This document shows positions 1 through 7,887 of a stretch of 64,000 nt of DNA, piece after piece (the stretch's first letter is position 1; every line of letters starts with the position of its first letter). The stretch comes from an uncultured Corynebacterium sp. (GTDB taxonomy: Bacteria > Actinomycetota > Actinomycetes > Mycobacteriales > Mycobacteriaceae). The stretch lies in NCBI GenBank assembly GCA_946223355.1, contig CAMIPB010000011.1, positions 1 through 64,000 of the forward strand, read 5' to 3'. The notes under the pieces are model-generated. The model had not been told where the DNA came from and made no database searches. It saw only the letters and a list, made by a program, of their open reading frames with translations. The translations under genes were made by a program, and so were the position numbers.

Positions 1-19
1 TCTCAAGTGTCAGTTTCAT
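1..19 (-). CDS. sdhB: SdhB start (succinate dehydrogenase iron-sulfur subunit), partial
   Basis: Only the first six codons (MKLTLE) are inside the window, running off the left edge on the minus strand. The ATG overlaps the sdhA stop as TAATG, which implies translational coupling. The N-terminus matches what I recall of C. glutamicum SdhB, and sdhC-sdhA-sdhB is the expected order. The body of the gene is not visible. Confidence 0.75.
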
Positions 20-2034
20 TACTTGTAGTTCCTTGTCATCAGCGGGATCGAATCGAATTCAAGTGGTTCTGCGTGGCGGATGAACTGTCCTTCAGCCTCG
101 CCCGGTTCCCAAGCGGAAACGAAGCACCAGTTCTCATCATCACGACGTGCTTCACCATCTTCATCCAAGTGATCCTCACGGTAGTGAGCACCACAGGACT
201 CGTCACGGTCAGCAGCATCCACGCACATGAGCTCGCCAAGGTCGAGGTAGTCTGCAACGCGCAGGCCGTACTCCAAAACCTGGTTCATCTCATCAGCAGC
301 GCCGGTGATACGGACGTTTGCCCAGAATTCACGACGCAGCTCGCGGATCTTTTCAATACCAACCTTGAGATCTTCCACATTACGTGAAACACCACAAGCC
401 CAGTAAAGAATGTCACCGAGCTGGCGATGGTAGTACGCAGGACCGTGTGGGTCATTGCCCTTAACACTCATCAGGCGGTTGATGCGTTCCTGAGAACGGG
501 TGAGTGCAACCTCAACCTCAGGAGCGTCCTCAGCCAACTTGTCCTCTCCCAGCTTGGAAGTCAAGAAGTTAGGGACAGTGAATGGCAAGGTGAACCAGCC
601 ATCAACAGACGCAGAAAGCAGGGAGTTAGCGCCCAAGCGGTTCGCGCCGTGGTAGGTCCAGGAGCACTCACCGGCAGCGAACAGACCCTCAATAGAGGTC
701 ATCTCATTGAAGTCGGTCCACAGACCACCCATGGTGAAGTGGCAGGTAGGAGCAATACGCATTGGTGCGGAGTAAGGATCCTCACCAATTGCCTCTTCGT
801 ACATCTCGAAGAGGTTGGAGTAACGCTCTTCGATAGTGGACTGGCCAACGCGCTGGATGGAGTCACGGAAGTCGAGGTACACGGAGTTGTGCAGAGGTCC
901 GACGCCCAGGCCCTTGTTGATTTGCTGAGAAATTGCTCGGGATGCAACGTCACGCGGAACCAAGTTACCGAATGCAGGGTAACGGCGCTCCAAGAAGTAG
1001 TCACGCTCTTCTTCAGGGATGGAGTTCGGATCGCGGTCGTCCTTTGGCTCCAGCGGTGACCAGATGCGGCCGTCGTTACGCAAAGACTCAGACATCAGAA
1101 TGGTCTTGGATTGCCACTCAGAGTTAACCGGAAGACCAGTTGGGTGGAACTGAATGAACGATGGGGAGGCGAGGAACGCGCCCAAGTCATATGCACGCAT
1201 CATTGCAGATGCGTTGGAGTTCTTTGCCAAGGTGGACATGTGGTACACGTTGCCGTAACCACCAGTTGCCATAATCACAGCGTGGCCGGTGAATGCACGC
1301 AGCTCGCCGGTGAGCAAGTTGCGGGTCACGATGCCGTCGCAGACCTGCTTGCCGTCCTTGACGCGGGTAATGAAGTCCTGCAAGTCGTGGTGGGAGAACA
1401 TCTCCACGTTGCCCAGACCAATCTGGCGGTAAAGCGCAGAGGTACAAGACAGCTGCAGCTGCTGACCGGTTTGGCCACGGGTGTAGAAGGTACGGGAAAC
1501 CTGAACGCCACCGAAGGAACGGGTAGCCAGGGTGCCGCCGTACTCACGGGCAAATGGTGCGCCAATTGCGTTCATGTGGTCAATGACGCGAACGGACTCT
1601 ACAGCCAAGCGCCAGCAGTCAGACTCACGGCAGCGGAAGTCGCCGCCCTTGACGGTGTCCTTGGTGTGGCGGTAAGCGCCGTCGTTGTCCATCTTGCGAG
1701 CGCGGGACGCGTTAACGCCACCCTGTGCCGCGATGGAGTGCGCACGACGTGGGGAATCGTGGTAGGTGAAAACCTTCACGTTGTAGCCCAGCTCACCCAA
1801 AGCAGCAGCAGCTGCGCCGCCGGACAAGCCAGTACCTACGACGAGAATTTCAAACTTGCGGCGGTTCAGTGGGGAGACAAGCTCCATGTGGTCCTTCTGG
1901 TAGTCCCACATGTCTTTCATTGGAACGCCCTTTGGCTCAGCAGAGTCAAGGACTGCACCTGCGGTCACGCCGTCGACGACGGACTGCGGGTGGGTGAATT
2001 CAACCGTGCGGTTGGCAGATTCAGTGTTAGTCAT
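19..2034 (-). CDS. sdhA: Succinate dehydrogenase flavoprotein subunit SdhA
   Basis: Catalytic subunit of the membrane-bound succinate:menaquinone oxidoreductase (TCA cycle and respiratory chain). About 671 aa, the size of C. glutamicum SdhA. It has an N-terminal FAD-binding Rossmann motif (VVGTGLSGGAAAAALGELGY), the HSIAAQGG segment whose His carries the covalent flavin, and the substrate/FAD region around ATGGYGNVYH and RIAPTCHFTMGG. The ATG at 2034 is preferred because AAAGAG lies five bases upstream. An in-frame GTG two codons earlier is possible. It follows sdhC by about 26 nt and overlaps sdhB, so the three form one operon. Confidence 0.97.
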   Translation of the reverse strand: MTNTESANRTVEFTHPQSVVDGVTAGAVLDSAEPKGVPMKDMWDYQKDHMELVSPLNRRKFEILVVGTGLSGGAAAAALGELGYNVKVFTYHDSPRRAHSIAAQGGVNASRARKMDNDGAYRHTKDTVKGGDFRCRESDCWRLAVESVRVIDHMNAIGAPFAREYGGTLATRSFGGVQVSRTFYTRGQTGQQLQLSCTSALYRQIGLGNVEMFSHHDLQDFITRVKDGKQVCDGIVTRNLLTGELRAFTGHAVIMATGGYGNVYHMSTLAKNSNASAMMRAYDLGAFLASPSFIQFHPTGLPVNSEWQSKTILMSESLRNDGRIWSPLEPKDDRDPNSIPEEERDYFLERRYPAFGNLVPRDVASRAISQQINKGLGVGPLHNSVYLDFRDSIQRVGQSTIEERYSNLFEMYEEAIGEDPYSAPMRIAPTCHFTMGGLWTDFNEMTSIEGLFAAGECSWTYHGANRLGANSLLSASVDGWFTLPFTVPNFLTSKLGEDKLAEDAPEVEVALTRSQERINRLMSVKGNDPHGPAYYHRQLGDILYWACGVSRNVEDLKVGIEKIRELRREFWANVRITGAADEMNQVLEYGLRVADYLDLGELMCVDAADRDESCGAHYREDHLDEDGEARRDDENWCFVSAWEPGEAEGQFIRHAEPLEFDSIPLMTRNYK

Positions 2035-2060
2035 GGTCACTCTTTCAATCAGTCCTGTAC

Positions 2061-2816
2061 TTAGCTAACCCAGCCGAAAAGGATGGACAGCGGCATCACG
2101 ATGTTGCCAATTACAACGATGGCTGGAACGAGGTAGGCCAAAATCAAGAAGAACTGCAGCCAGTGCTTGTGCACAATGCCCAGGTCACTAGCTGCAAGGC
2201 GAATACCGTGGGTCATGTGGAAGAACAAGCACACCATGGCCAGCACATAGAATAAAGTGACAGGCCAGCGGCTAAATGATGCAATCATGTTCGCTTTAAC
2301 CGCACCGTGTTCGAAAACCTCAGGAGCTGCTGGTGCAACACCGATGGTCAGATCCAACAGGTGGAAAACCACGAAGAGCAACAGGACCAAACCGGTTACC
2401 AGCATGGTGCGAGTTGCGAAAGAGTCAAGGCCTCCCATCAGGTTGGAGCGGGAGAACTTGCCACGGGACTGGTTCGAACGTCCGGTCAAAACAATTGCGC
2501 CATAGACGTGGCCGATCAGTGCGGCAAGCATAACCAAGCGGAATGCCCACAAGAAAGCACCGTGTGGAAGAAGTGGCGCACCGAATTCACGCAGGAATGC
2601 ACCGTAAACGTCCAAAGCTGCTTCACCATTGTGGTCAGGAATGTAAAGCTTCAGGTTTCCGGCCATGTGCCCCAAAGTGAACACGGCAAACAACAGGCCT
2701 GATACGGCCATTACGAGTTTAAGTACCCACGTCGGCGTGGATGGCTTCTCTCGAAGCGGTTGATCAGTGATACGGCCGTGAGCGATTGCCTCACGGTCTG
2801 GATTTCTTACAGTCAT
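2061..2816 (-). CDS. sdhC: Succinate dehydrogenase cytochrome b subunit SdhC
   Basis: Membrane anchor of succinate dehydrogenase, 251 aa, di-haem cytochrome b558 type as in other Gram-positive SdhCAB complexes that lack SdhD. Five hydrophobic segments can be read (around LVMAVSGLLFAVFTLGHMAG, FRLVMLAALIGHVYGAIVL, MLVTGLVLLLFVVFHLLDL, VTLFYVLAMVCLFFHMTHG and FFLILAYLVPAIVVIGNIV). Several contain histidines that can ligate haem. GGAGGTG precedes the ATG. First gene of sdhCAB, divergent from ramB across about 400 bp of regulatory DNA. Confidence 0.95.
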   Translation of the reverse strand: MTVRNPDREAIAHGRITDQPLREKPSTPTWVLKLVMAVSGLLFAVFTLGHMAGNLKLYIPDHNGEAALDVYGAFLREFGAPLLPHGAFLWAFRLVMLAALIGHVYGAIVLTGRSNQSRGKFSRSNLMGGLDSFATRTMLVTGLVLLLFVVFHLLDLTIGVAPAAPEVFEHGAVKANMIASFSRWPVTLFYVLAMVCLFFHMTHGIRLAASDLGIVHKHWLQFFLILAYLVPAIVVIGNIVMPLSILFGWVS

Positions 2817-3021
2817 GACACCTCCATTGTCGCTTTAACCATACGACTAAAAAGGCGCCTATGACCATTCAATTCACAAGCGATATGAAGGCTTTCATTG
2901 CCAATCCGCCGAACCCGACCATTTTTAAGGCAAGGGTTACCTAATAGAGAGATTTCAAAATTGGCCACACGCACGGCCTGCGACTTTAACGCAACATCCA
3001 TGTTTCCAAATAATTACCTGT

Positions 3022-3037
3022 TGTGAAGTTCATCACT
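3022..3037. promoter_or_regulatory. GlxR-like site between sdhC and ramB
   Basis: TGTGA-AGTTCA-TCACT fits the CRP-type GlxR consensus TGTGA-N6-TCACA with one mismatch in the right half. The sdhC-ramB gap (2817-3213) has no gene and is the control region of both transcripts. In C. glutamicum both operons are reported GlxR targets. Assignment here is by motif and position only. Confidence 0.5.
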
Positions 3038-3161
3038 CAAGGACTGGAGGGGAGCTAATTTCACCCCATTTTGCGTCAAACTTTCGCATTTTCCCCCGTT
3101 TAAAATATCCAGTTACCCCACATCACCTTTGCTTTCACACGTTGGCAAATATACTTCACAC

Positions 3162-3175
3162 AAAATTTGCAAAAT
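3162..3175. promoter_or_regulatory. RamB-like site upstream of ramB
   Basis: AAAATTTGCAAAAT lies about 40 bp before the ramB start codon. RamB sites in C. glutamicum end in TTTGCAAA, and ramB is known to be negatively autoregulated. A weaker related stretch (AACTTTCGCA) lies further upstream near 3078. This is a motif call. Confidence 0.45.
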
Positions 3176-3213
3176 TCATGTTACAGGCCAGAATAACCCG
3201 GTACTCTAGCGTC

Positions 3214-4623
3214 ATGGGAAAAACTTATGTGGGTTCACGCCTGCGCCAATTGCGGCGTGAACGTGATCTTAGCCAGGCATCTCTAGCCACCACACTCGGC
3301 CTTTCGGCGAGTTACGTTAACCAGATCGAGCACGACGTCCGCCCGCTCACCGTGCCGGTACTCATGCGTATCACCGAGGTCTTCGGCGTTGACGCCACCT
3401 TCTTTTCCCGCGACGACGATTCACGCCTGCTCGCGGAACTCCAGGACGTCATCTCAGACCAAGAGCTCTGCCCCTCCCCCGTGGAGCTTCAAGAACTCTC
3501 CGAGCTGGTCTATAACCACCCCACTGTTGCCCGCACACTGGTGGATATACACCGCCGTTACCGCAACGTACGCGACAAGCTTTCCCTCGCCACGGATACC
3601 CGACGTATCGCCCCCGGTGCACAAGCCTTGTCCATGCCGCACGACGAGGTTCGCGACTTCTTCTATGAACGTCAAAACTACCTAGATCATCTCGACCACA
3701 TCGGCGAAGACCTCGCTGCGGAACTAGACGTCACCCAATTCGGCATTCGCGCCACCCAAGAAGCACTCGTGGACAGGCTTCGCACCAAGCACAACATCGA
3801 GGTGATCACCACCGACCAAATGGACGGCACCTTGCACCGCTTTGACCAAGAAACCGGAACTATCCGCCTGGCATCACGCCTTTCTGAAGGCCAACGCGCC
3901 TTCCGCATGGCGGCTGAACTTGCCATGCTCGAAGCTGACGAACACATCACCAAGCTCACCCACGACGAGCGCTTTACTTCCGACGCCTCGCGCAACCTCG
4001 CCCGTCGCGGTATCGCCAGTTACTTCGCCGCTGCCACAATTCTCCCCTACGACATGATCCACACTGCGGCGGAGAAGTCCGGCTACGACGTGGAGTACCT
4101 GTGCCAAGTGTTCGGCGTCGGCTACGAAACGGTTGCATCGCGCTTATCGACGCTCCAGCGCACCAATCAGCGGGGCATCCCATTCACGTTTGTTCGCGTC
4201 GACCGCGCAGGAAACATGTCTAAGCGACAATCAGCTACCGGCGTCCACTTTTCCAACTCTGGTGGCACGTGCCCTCTTTGGAACATCTACGAGGCATTCT
4301 CACGCCCCGGAATCATCACCCGTCAGCTCGCACAAATGCCAGACGGCCGAAATTACCTGTGGATTGCTCGCGCTGTCCGCCACCACCGCGGCCGCTACGG
4401 CGATACCAACAAGCTTTTTTCCATCGGCCTGGGCTGCGAAGCGCGCCACGCTGACCGCACTGTCTACGCCGAAGGCCTCGATCTCGGCGACATGACTGCC
4501 GCCACCCCAATTGGCGCCGGCTGCCGCATCTGCCCGCGCGAAAACTGCGCCCAGCGTGCTTTCCCACCCATCAACGAGGCCTTGGATATTGACGCGCACC
4601 GGTCCGCCGTCGCCCCGTACTAG
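3214..4623 (+). CDS. ramB: Acetate metabolism transcriptional regulator RamB
   Basis: XRE/HTH_3-family regulator that in C. glutamicum represses acetate, ethanol and glyoxylate-cycle genes. About 469 aa. An N-terminal helix-turn-helix (residues about 8-62, with LSQASLATTLGLSASYVNQI) is followed by an IrrE/DUF955-like middle and a Cys-rich short-chain-fatty-acyl regulator (ScfR, DUF2083) C-terminus (CRICPRENCAQRAF). The ATG at 3214 is chosen because a TACTCT -10 hexamer ends six bases before it, which suggests a leaderless mRNA. A start 24 codons upstream would run through the promoter. It sits divergent to sdhCAB and convergent to lpd, as in C. glutamicum. Confidence 0.93.
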   Translation: MGKTYVGSRLRQLRRERDLSQASLATTLGLSASYVNQIEHDVRPLTVPVLMRITEVFGVDATFFSRDDDSRLLAELQDVISDQELCPSPVELQELSELVYNHPTVARTLVDIHRRYRNVRDKLSLATDTRRIAPGAQALSMPHDEVRDFFYERQNYLDHLDHIGEDLAAELDVTQFGIRATQEALVDRLRTKHNIEVITTDQMDGTLHRFDQETGTIRLASRLSEGQRAFRMAAELAMLEADEHITKLTHDERFTSDASRNLARRGIASYFAAATILPYDMIHTAAEKSGYDVEYLCQVFGVGYETVASRLSTLQRTNQRGIPFTFVRVDRAGNMSKRQSATGVHFSNSGGTCPLWNIYEAFSRPGIITRQLAQMPDGRNYLWIARAVRHHRGRYGDTNKLFSIGLGCEARHADRTVYAEGLDLGDMTAATPIGAGCRICPRENCAQRAFPPINEALDIDAHRSAVAPY

Positions 4624-4669
4624 CCTGCGCTAACGCTAAACTGCGCTAACGTGTGCTCTCCTAAAACGG

Positions 4670-4730
4670 CAAACTTCCGCAAGTTTGGCCCCTTTCTCTC
4701 AGAGTTGAGGGCGAAACTTACGGAAGTTTG
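4670..4730. repeat. Inverted repeat between ramB and lpd, each arm itself palindromic
   Basis: Left arm 4670-4686 and right arm 4714-4730 pair over 17 bp with one mismatch. Each arm is also a small palindrome of the form AAACTT-N4-AAGTTT. There is no U-tract. It lies between two convergent stop codons, so it could act as a bidirectional terminator, or it may be a dispersed palindromic element or a double operator. An 11-bp direct repeat CTGCGCTAACG (4625-4635 and 4641-4651) precedes it. Confidence 0.6.
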
Positions 4731-4768
4731 ATGGTTGCGGGCCGGACACACCCGCGGGGATTAAACCT

Positions 4769-6181
4769 TTAGAGGTTAATCATGTGTCCTTCAATGCCCT
4801 CGGCAGCTTCCTTCATTGCCTCGGACAGAGTTGGGTGGGTGTGGACGTTGCGGCCGATTTCCTCAGCGGTGAGGTCAAAGCGCTGCGCCAGGGTGAGCTC
4901 TGGGAGGAGCTCGGAAACGTTGGCGCCCACCATGTGGCCGCCGAGCAGTTCTCCGAACTCGCCGTCAGCAACCAACTTCACAAAACCAGCGGTCTCAGCA
5001 AGGCCCGCAGCCTTACCGTTGGCGGAGAATGGGAAGGTAGCTACCTTAATCTCGCGGTCAGGGAACTTCTCCTTAGCCTGCTCCTCGGTGTAGCCAAAGG
5101 AGGCAACCTGTGGGTTACAGAAAGTTGCGCGAGGCATCATCATGTAGTCACCCAGCTCCTGGGTTTCCGCACCGGCGATAGTCTCAGCCGCGACAACGCC
5201 CTGCGCCTCAGCAACGTGTGCGAGCTGCAGCTTCGCGGTGACATCGCCAATCGCGTAGATGCCGTCAACGTTGGTGCGCATGCGGTCGTCGATAGCAATT
5301 GCACCACGCTCTGTAAGCTCCACGCCCGTGTTCTCCAAGCCATAGCCCTCCACGCGTGGCGCGAAGCCGATGGAAACCATGCAGCGGTCAACAGTAAGGG
5401 TCTCCTGCTTGGAACCATCCTTGGATTCAACCTCAACGGTGACGTCCGAGCCGTTATCCTTGATCGAGGTGGTCTTGTAACCGGTCATGAGCTTCACGCC
5501 CAGCTTCTTGTACTGCTTTGCGATTTCCTTGGAAACGTCCTTGTCCTCGTTGGGCAGAACGCGATCCATGAACTCGACGATGGTGACGTCCACGCCGTAG
5601 TTAGCAAGCACGTAAGCAAACTCCATACCGATTGCGCCTGCGCCCACGATAACCATGGACTTTGGCGCGTCTTCCTTGAGAATCTGCTCCTCGAAGGACA
5701 CGATGTTGCCGCCGATTTCCACGCCTGGGAGGGAGCGAACAACGGAACCGGTTGCAATGATGCAGTTGTCAAAAGTCAGGGTCTTGCCTGCGTCATCACC
5801 TTCGGTAACTTCGATGGTCTTTGCGTCCTTGAAGGAACCAAGACCGTTAATTTCGGTGATCTTGTTCTTCTTCATGAGGTAGTGGACACCCTTGACAATG
5901 CCCTCGGATACCTTGCGGGAGCGCTTGTGCGCCACTCCGAAGTCGAAGGACACGTCGCCGGAAATACCGAAAGTCTTGGCTTCGTGGTTGAAAGTGTGGG
6001 CCACTTCGGCGTTCTTCAGGAGAGCCTTGGAAGGAATGCAGCCTACATTGAGGCAGACGCCGCCCCAGTACTGCTTTTCCACAACGGCTACCTTTTGGCC
6101 GAGCTGTGCTGCGCGAATGGCGGCGACATAGCCACCAGGGCCAGCGCCGAGTACTACGAGATCAAAATGTTCATTAGTCAC
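4769..6181 (-). CDS. lpd: Dihydrolipoamide dehydrogenase
   Basis: FAD-dependent E3 subunit shared by the pyruvate and 2-oxoglutarate dehydrogenase complexes. 470 aa, full length. It has an N-terminal FAD motif (VVLGAGPGGYVAAIRAAQLG), the redox-active disulfide CLNVGC, a central NAD-binding motif (VIVGAGAIGMEFA), the second FAD motif (YAIGDV) and the C-terminal catalytic HTHPTLSE His-Glu pair. It starts at GTG. On the minus strand TATCCT ends seven bases before the GTG, which is consistent with leaderless transcription. Convergent with ramB. Confidence 0.97.
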   Translation of the reverse strand: MTNEHFDLVVLGAGPGGYVAAIRAAQLGQKVAVVEKQYWGGVCLNVGCIPSKALLKNAEVAHTFNHEAKTFGISGDVSFDFGVAHKRSRKVSEGIVKGVHYLMKKNKITEINGLGSFKDAKTIEVTEGDDAGKTLTFDNCIIATGSVVRSLPGVEIGGNIVSFEEQILKEDAPKSMVIVGAGAIGMEFAYVLANYGVDVTIVEFMDRVLPNEDKDVSKEIAKQYKKLGVKLMTGYKTTSIKDNGSDVTVEVESKDGSKQETLTVDRCMVSIGFAPRVEGYGLENTGVELTERGAIAIDDRMRTNVDGIYAIGDVTAKLQLAHVAEAQGVVAAETIAGAETQELGDYMMMPRATFCNPQVASFGYTEEQAKEKFPDREIKVATFPFSANGKAAGLAETAGFVKLVADGEFGELLGGHMVGANVSELLPELTLAQRFDLTAEEIGRNVHTHPTLSEAMKEAAEGIEGHMINL

Positions 6182-6189
6182 GCTGTCTA

Positions 6190-6681
6190 GGATACGTACT
6201 TATATCCCCGCTGTCTCGCATAGGTTAAAAATTATCGGCATCAATTGAACCGACAAAAAATTAGACCCACGGCCCACGAGGGTGTCGCTTATCGACGCCC
6301 TCGTGGGCCGTGGGTGCACAGTTGATCTGGGTTTAGAAAAGACCCAAGTTCAATGCAGCAACAGAGGACATAGAGGATCCCTGGTGGACAAAAGCGCCCA
6401 GGAACTCGTTGAACGCTACGATCATCAACTCGATTGGGTTCATGGTTTTGAAGTCTCTTTCTCTAAATCAGATCTTTTGGATGAAAGTTTATTGGCAACT
6501 ATAAGGTGTATCGGTCCCAAAGGGAAGAAACGTTATCAAAATTGCGGAAGATAACGATTTTACATTATGACATTAAAATCACTTGCGCAACTATAGTCAC
6601 ATATGTAACTTATACGGGTAAAAGCTCGATTGGACTAATAAGCTCCAAAGAAAGCTCAAAACTTTAAACAAAGGAATTTTC
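6190..6681. other. Long non-coding, AT-richer gap between lpd and the mycolyltransferases
   Basis: About 490 bp with no convincing gene. It contains the lpd promoter, a strong hairpin (6266-6314) and an AT-rich stretch from about 6400 to 6660. One open frame (6282-6554, plus, GTG) begins inside the hairpin, has no ribosome binding site and no recognised family, and is not called. The last 100 bp must hold the promoter of the first mycolyltransferase. Confidence 0.6.
6266..6314 (-). terminator. Strong orphan hairpin, terminator-like on the minus strand
   Basis: Arms 6266-6287 and 6293-6314 pair over 22 bp with a single mismatch around a 5-nt loop. On the minus strand the stem is followed a few bases later by a run of six T (6260-6255), the form of an intrinsic terminator. 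No minus-strand gene lies upstream of it, so what it terminates is unclear. It may insulate lpd from antisense transcription of the mycolyltransferase region. Confidence 0.6.
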
Positions 6682-7779
6682 ATGCAGCTTCGCCGCGCAG
6701 TATCCGCCACCGTGACCGCACTCGCTGTGTCTACCGGTGCATTTATCGGCCCAACATTTCTTGCCACCGGCGCTGAGGTAACCCCTGCACAGATTCAAGG
6801 TGACGCGACTTCGTCGACTATTACTGAATTCGATCCCGCTGGCACCAGCCACGCCTACAAGTCCTGGTACAAGCGCACCAAAGACAACCCAAAGGTCAAG
6901 TACCTCCAGGCCACCTCACCTTCCATGGACATTAACGTCCCACTCGTTGTCATCACCCCAGATGGAACCTTCAACGAGCAACGCCCAACCTTCTACCTCC
7001 TCAACGGTGCAGGTGGCGCTGAGCAGGACATGGACTGGGTAGCAATGTCGAACGTCGTGGACTTCTACTCCAAGAAAGACATCAACGTAGTCATCCCTCA
7101 AGCTGGCGCGTTTTCCTACTACACGGACTGGCAACAGTCCCCACGTTCCAGCTATCTCAAGCAGGACAAGATCATGTGGGAAACCTTCCTCACCAAGGAA
7201 CTGCCTGGCCCATTAGAAGAGGAAATCAACGGCAATGGCAAGCGCGCAATCGCCGGCATGTCCATGTCAGCGACATCCTCCCTGTTGTTAGCAGAGCACA
7301 ACCCAGGCTTTTACGATGCTGTAGGTTCCTACTCTGGCTGCGCTGCGACATCCACCCCACTTCCACGCCTATACACTCAGCTCACCGTTAACCGTGGTGG
7401 CGGCTCCGTAGACCAGATGTGGGGCCCTGCGAATGGGGATGTCGCCAAGCATAACGACGCCCTCATCAATGCCCACAATCTCAAGGGATCTGAGCTCTAC
7501 ATCTCCACCAACTCCGGCTTGGCTGGAGAATCAGAATTGGGATCTGCCAAGGGCTCTGCTGCGTTTAGTGGTTCGTCTGAGGTCGTAATCACCGGCGGCA
7601 TCATCGAAGCTGCAATGAACTCCTGCACCCATGACTTGCGCGCGAAGCTCAACTCAGAAGGCATCGATGCTGACTACAAATTCCGCAGCACCGGTGCACA
7701 CGCCTGGAGCGGCTGGCGCAAGGACATCGTCGATTCCTGGCCAACCTACGCCCGCGCATTTGACCTGCCCGCTAACTAA
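6682..7779 (+). CDS. Secreted mycolyltransferase (antigen 85 / Cmt family), copy 1
   Basis: Alpha/beta-hydrolase esterase that transfers corynomycolic acid between trehalose esters and onto arabinogalactan at the cell surface. 365 aa with a Sec-type signal peptide (basic start MQLRR, then a hydrophobic stretch to about residue 32). The nucleophile motif GMSMS sits at about residue 192-196 (Ser194), corresponding to the GLSM serine of Ag85, and the catalytic His is in the TGAHAWSGW segment (His340). Length fits the short Cmt enzymes, not the longer Cop1, which carries an extra C-terminal domain. AAGGAA lies six bases before the ATG. The gene downstream is a paralogue. Confidence 0.92.
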   Translation: MQLRRAVSATVTALAVSTGAFIGPTFLATGAEVTPAQIQGDATSSTITEFDPAGTSHAYKSWYKRTKDNPKVKYLQATSPSMDINVPLVVITPDGTFNEQRPTFYLLNGAGGAEQDMDWVAMSNVVDFYSKKDINVVIPQAGAFSYYTDWQQSPRSSYLKQDKIMWETFLTKELPGPLEEEINGNGKRAIAGMSMSATSSLLLAEHNPGFYDAVGSYSGCAATSTPLPRLYTQLTVNRGGGSVDQMWGPANGDVAKHNDALINAHNLKGSELYISTNSGLAGESELGSAKGSAAFSGSSEVVITGGIIEAAMNSCTHDLRAKLNSEGIDADYKFRSTGAHAWSGWRKDIVDSWPTYARAFDLPAN

Positions 7780-7887
7780 AGTTCTACACCTCAAAGAGTG
7801 TTAACTTTATCCGAACACTTGGCTTGCTACGGGTATACGTTTTAAGCTATTGGATTGTCACCAACTCGCAAAAGAATTGGAAATAAA

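Noticed and set aside
4784..6190. 468-codon open frame on the plus strand opposite lpd
   Set aside because: Antisense shadow of a highly conserved gene. The translation shows no known domain and there is no ribosome binding site.
6282..6554. 90-codon plus-strand frame in the lpd-mycolyltransferase gap
   Set aside because: Its GTG start lies inside the stem of a strong hairpin, there is no Shine-Dalgarno and no recognised family. Kept only as a possible relic in the findings.
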